Under the pieces are notes generated by a model. The model ran no database searches. It had not been told where the DNA came from and saw only the letters and a program-made list of their open reading frames with translations. A program made the position numbers and the translations under genes. Positions 20,676-21,256 of a stretch of 21,256 nucleotides of DNA are shown here, piece after piece (position 1 is the stretch's first letter; every line of letters begins with the position of its first letter). The DNA comes from RUG13615 sp040307715. Its GTDB lineage: Bacteria > Bacillota > Clostridia > Peptostreptococcales > Anaerovoracaceae. Where the stretch lies: contig JAWRJC010000028.1 of NCBI GenBank assembly GCA_040307715.1, positions 1-21,256 on the forward strand, read 5' to 3'.

Positions 20676-21256
20676 ATGGAAAACAATAAAAAAACCGTCC
20701 TGCTGGGCATCTCCGGCGGGATCGCCGCCTACAAATCGGCTTATGTCGCCAGCGGCCTGAAGAAAAAAGGCTACCATGTGCATGCCGTCATGACAAAAAA
20801 CGCCTGCGAGTTCATTTCCCCGCTGACGTTCGAGACCCTGACGGAAAACCGCGTCTGCGTCGACACCTTCGACCGCAATTTCGAATTCAAAACACAGCAC
20901 ATCTCGCTGGCCAAAGCGGCGGACCTCGTGCTGATCGCACCGGCGACCGCCAATATCATCGCCAAACTGGCGAACGGGATCGCCGACGACATGCTCACGA
21001 CCACCGTGCTCGCCTGCACCTGCCCGAAGGTCATCGCGCCCGCGATGAACACCGCGATGTATGAGAACATCGCCACGCAGGTCAACCTGCAGATCCTGAA
21101 GGACCGCGGCTGGCTGATCGTCGATCCGGCGGAAGGTCTGCTCGCCTGCGGTGACGTCGGCAAAGGCAAAATGCCGGAACCGGACGTTCTGATCCGCTGC
21201 GTGGAGCAGATGATCGCCAAGGAAAAAGACATGACCGGGATCAACCTGCTCGTCAC
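20676..21256 (+). CDS. coaBC: Bifunctional phosphopantothenoylcysteine decarboxylase/synthase (CoaC half, cut by window edge)
   Basis: Makes 4'-phosphopantetheine in coenzyme A synthesis. The visible 193 codons cover the FMN-dependent CoaC decarboxylase domain: LLGISGGIAAYKS at 9-21, QHISLAKAADLVLIAPATAN with catalytic His75, APAMNTAMYEN with Asn125, and LLACGDVGKGKMPEP with catalytic Cys158. All three positions equal the E. coli numbering. The sequence after the Cys motif continues toward the usual linker to the CoaB synthase domain, so a full CoaBC fusion is expected outside the window, but only CoaC is seen. AGGA lies three bases before ATG 20676, a short spacing. It is divergent from the DUF2284 operon. 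Confidence 0.95.
   Translation, partial: MENNKKTVLLGISGGIAAYKSAYVASGLKKKGYHVHAVMTKNACEFISPLTFETLTENRVCVDTFDRNFEFKTQHISLAKAADLVLIAPATANIIAKLANGIADDMLTTTVLACTCPKVIAPAMNTAMYENIATQVNLQILKDRGWLIVDPAEGLLACGDVGKGKMPEPDVLIRCVEQMIAKEKDMTGINLLV

Overview
The window is a gene-dense, GC-rich bacterial chromosome segment with 18 protein-coding genes, two of them cut by the window ends. It carries no tRNA, rRNA, CRISPR array, insertion sequence or phage gene that I can see. The organism is most likely an anaerobic Gram-positive bacterium of the Clostridia, probably one living on amino acids or peptides. The support is purine-rich Shine-Dalgarno sites (AAGGAGG type), TG-extended -10 promoters, a flavoredoxin-rubredoxin fusion of the kind found in strict anaerobes, a bacterial EndA-type secreted nuclease, a coiled-coil NlpC/P60 wall hydrolase, and many sodium-coupled amino-acid carriers. 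The species cannot be named from the sequence.

Layout. 1-2486 (minus): two tandem paralogous AMP-forming acyl-CoA synthetases, the second running off the left edge. 2654-5802 (minus): an operon of membrane-anchored nuclease, YgjP-like zinc metallopeptidase and methylthioribose-1-phosphate isomerase (mtnA), closed by a strong terminator. 6004-6657 (plus): a TetR-family regulator with a perfect palindrome in its own promoter. 6844-8232 (plus): an NSS-family sodium symporter, convergent with and overlapping a MATE exporter. 8229-10804 (minus): the NlpC/P60 hydrolase followed by MATE. 11042-11341 (plus): a 99-residue hypothetical protein, facing a shared terminator. 11450-14146 (minus): two coupled conserved hypothetical genes followed by a CstA-family transporter. 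14335-15744 (minus): a second NSS symporter with a natural His8 N-terminus. 15994-17406 (minus) and 17705-19123 (plus): two divergent AGCS-type sodium:amino-acid symporters. 19237-20440 (minus): a DUF2284 cysteine-rich protein and the flavoredoxin-rubredoxin fusion. From 20676 (plus): coaBC, cut at its CoaC half.

How it fits together. Six secondary transporters (two NSS, two AGCS, CstA, MATE) lie within about 12.3 kb, each in its own or a short transcription unit. This suggests a sodium-driven amino-acid and peptide/pyruvate uptake neighbourhood. The two acyl-CoA synthetases and coaBC both concern CoA or acyl-CoA, but they are too far apart to be called one pathway. The DUF2284/flavoredoxin-rubredoxin pair looks like a redox module. 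The least explained signals are regulatory: three TTGCRCAA motifs at two-helical-turn spacing between DUF2284 and coaBC, the same palindrome at the promoter of the hypothetical pair, several perfect inverted repeats overlapping promoters, and one or two apparently leaderless genes.

No stretch over 300 bases lacks a gene. The longest intergenic gaps are 17407-17704, 10805-11041, 20441-20675 and 5803-6003, and each is described below.
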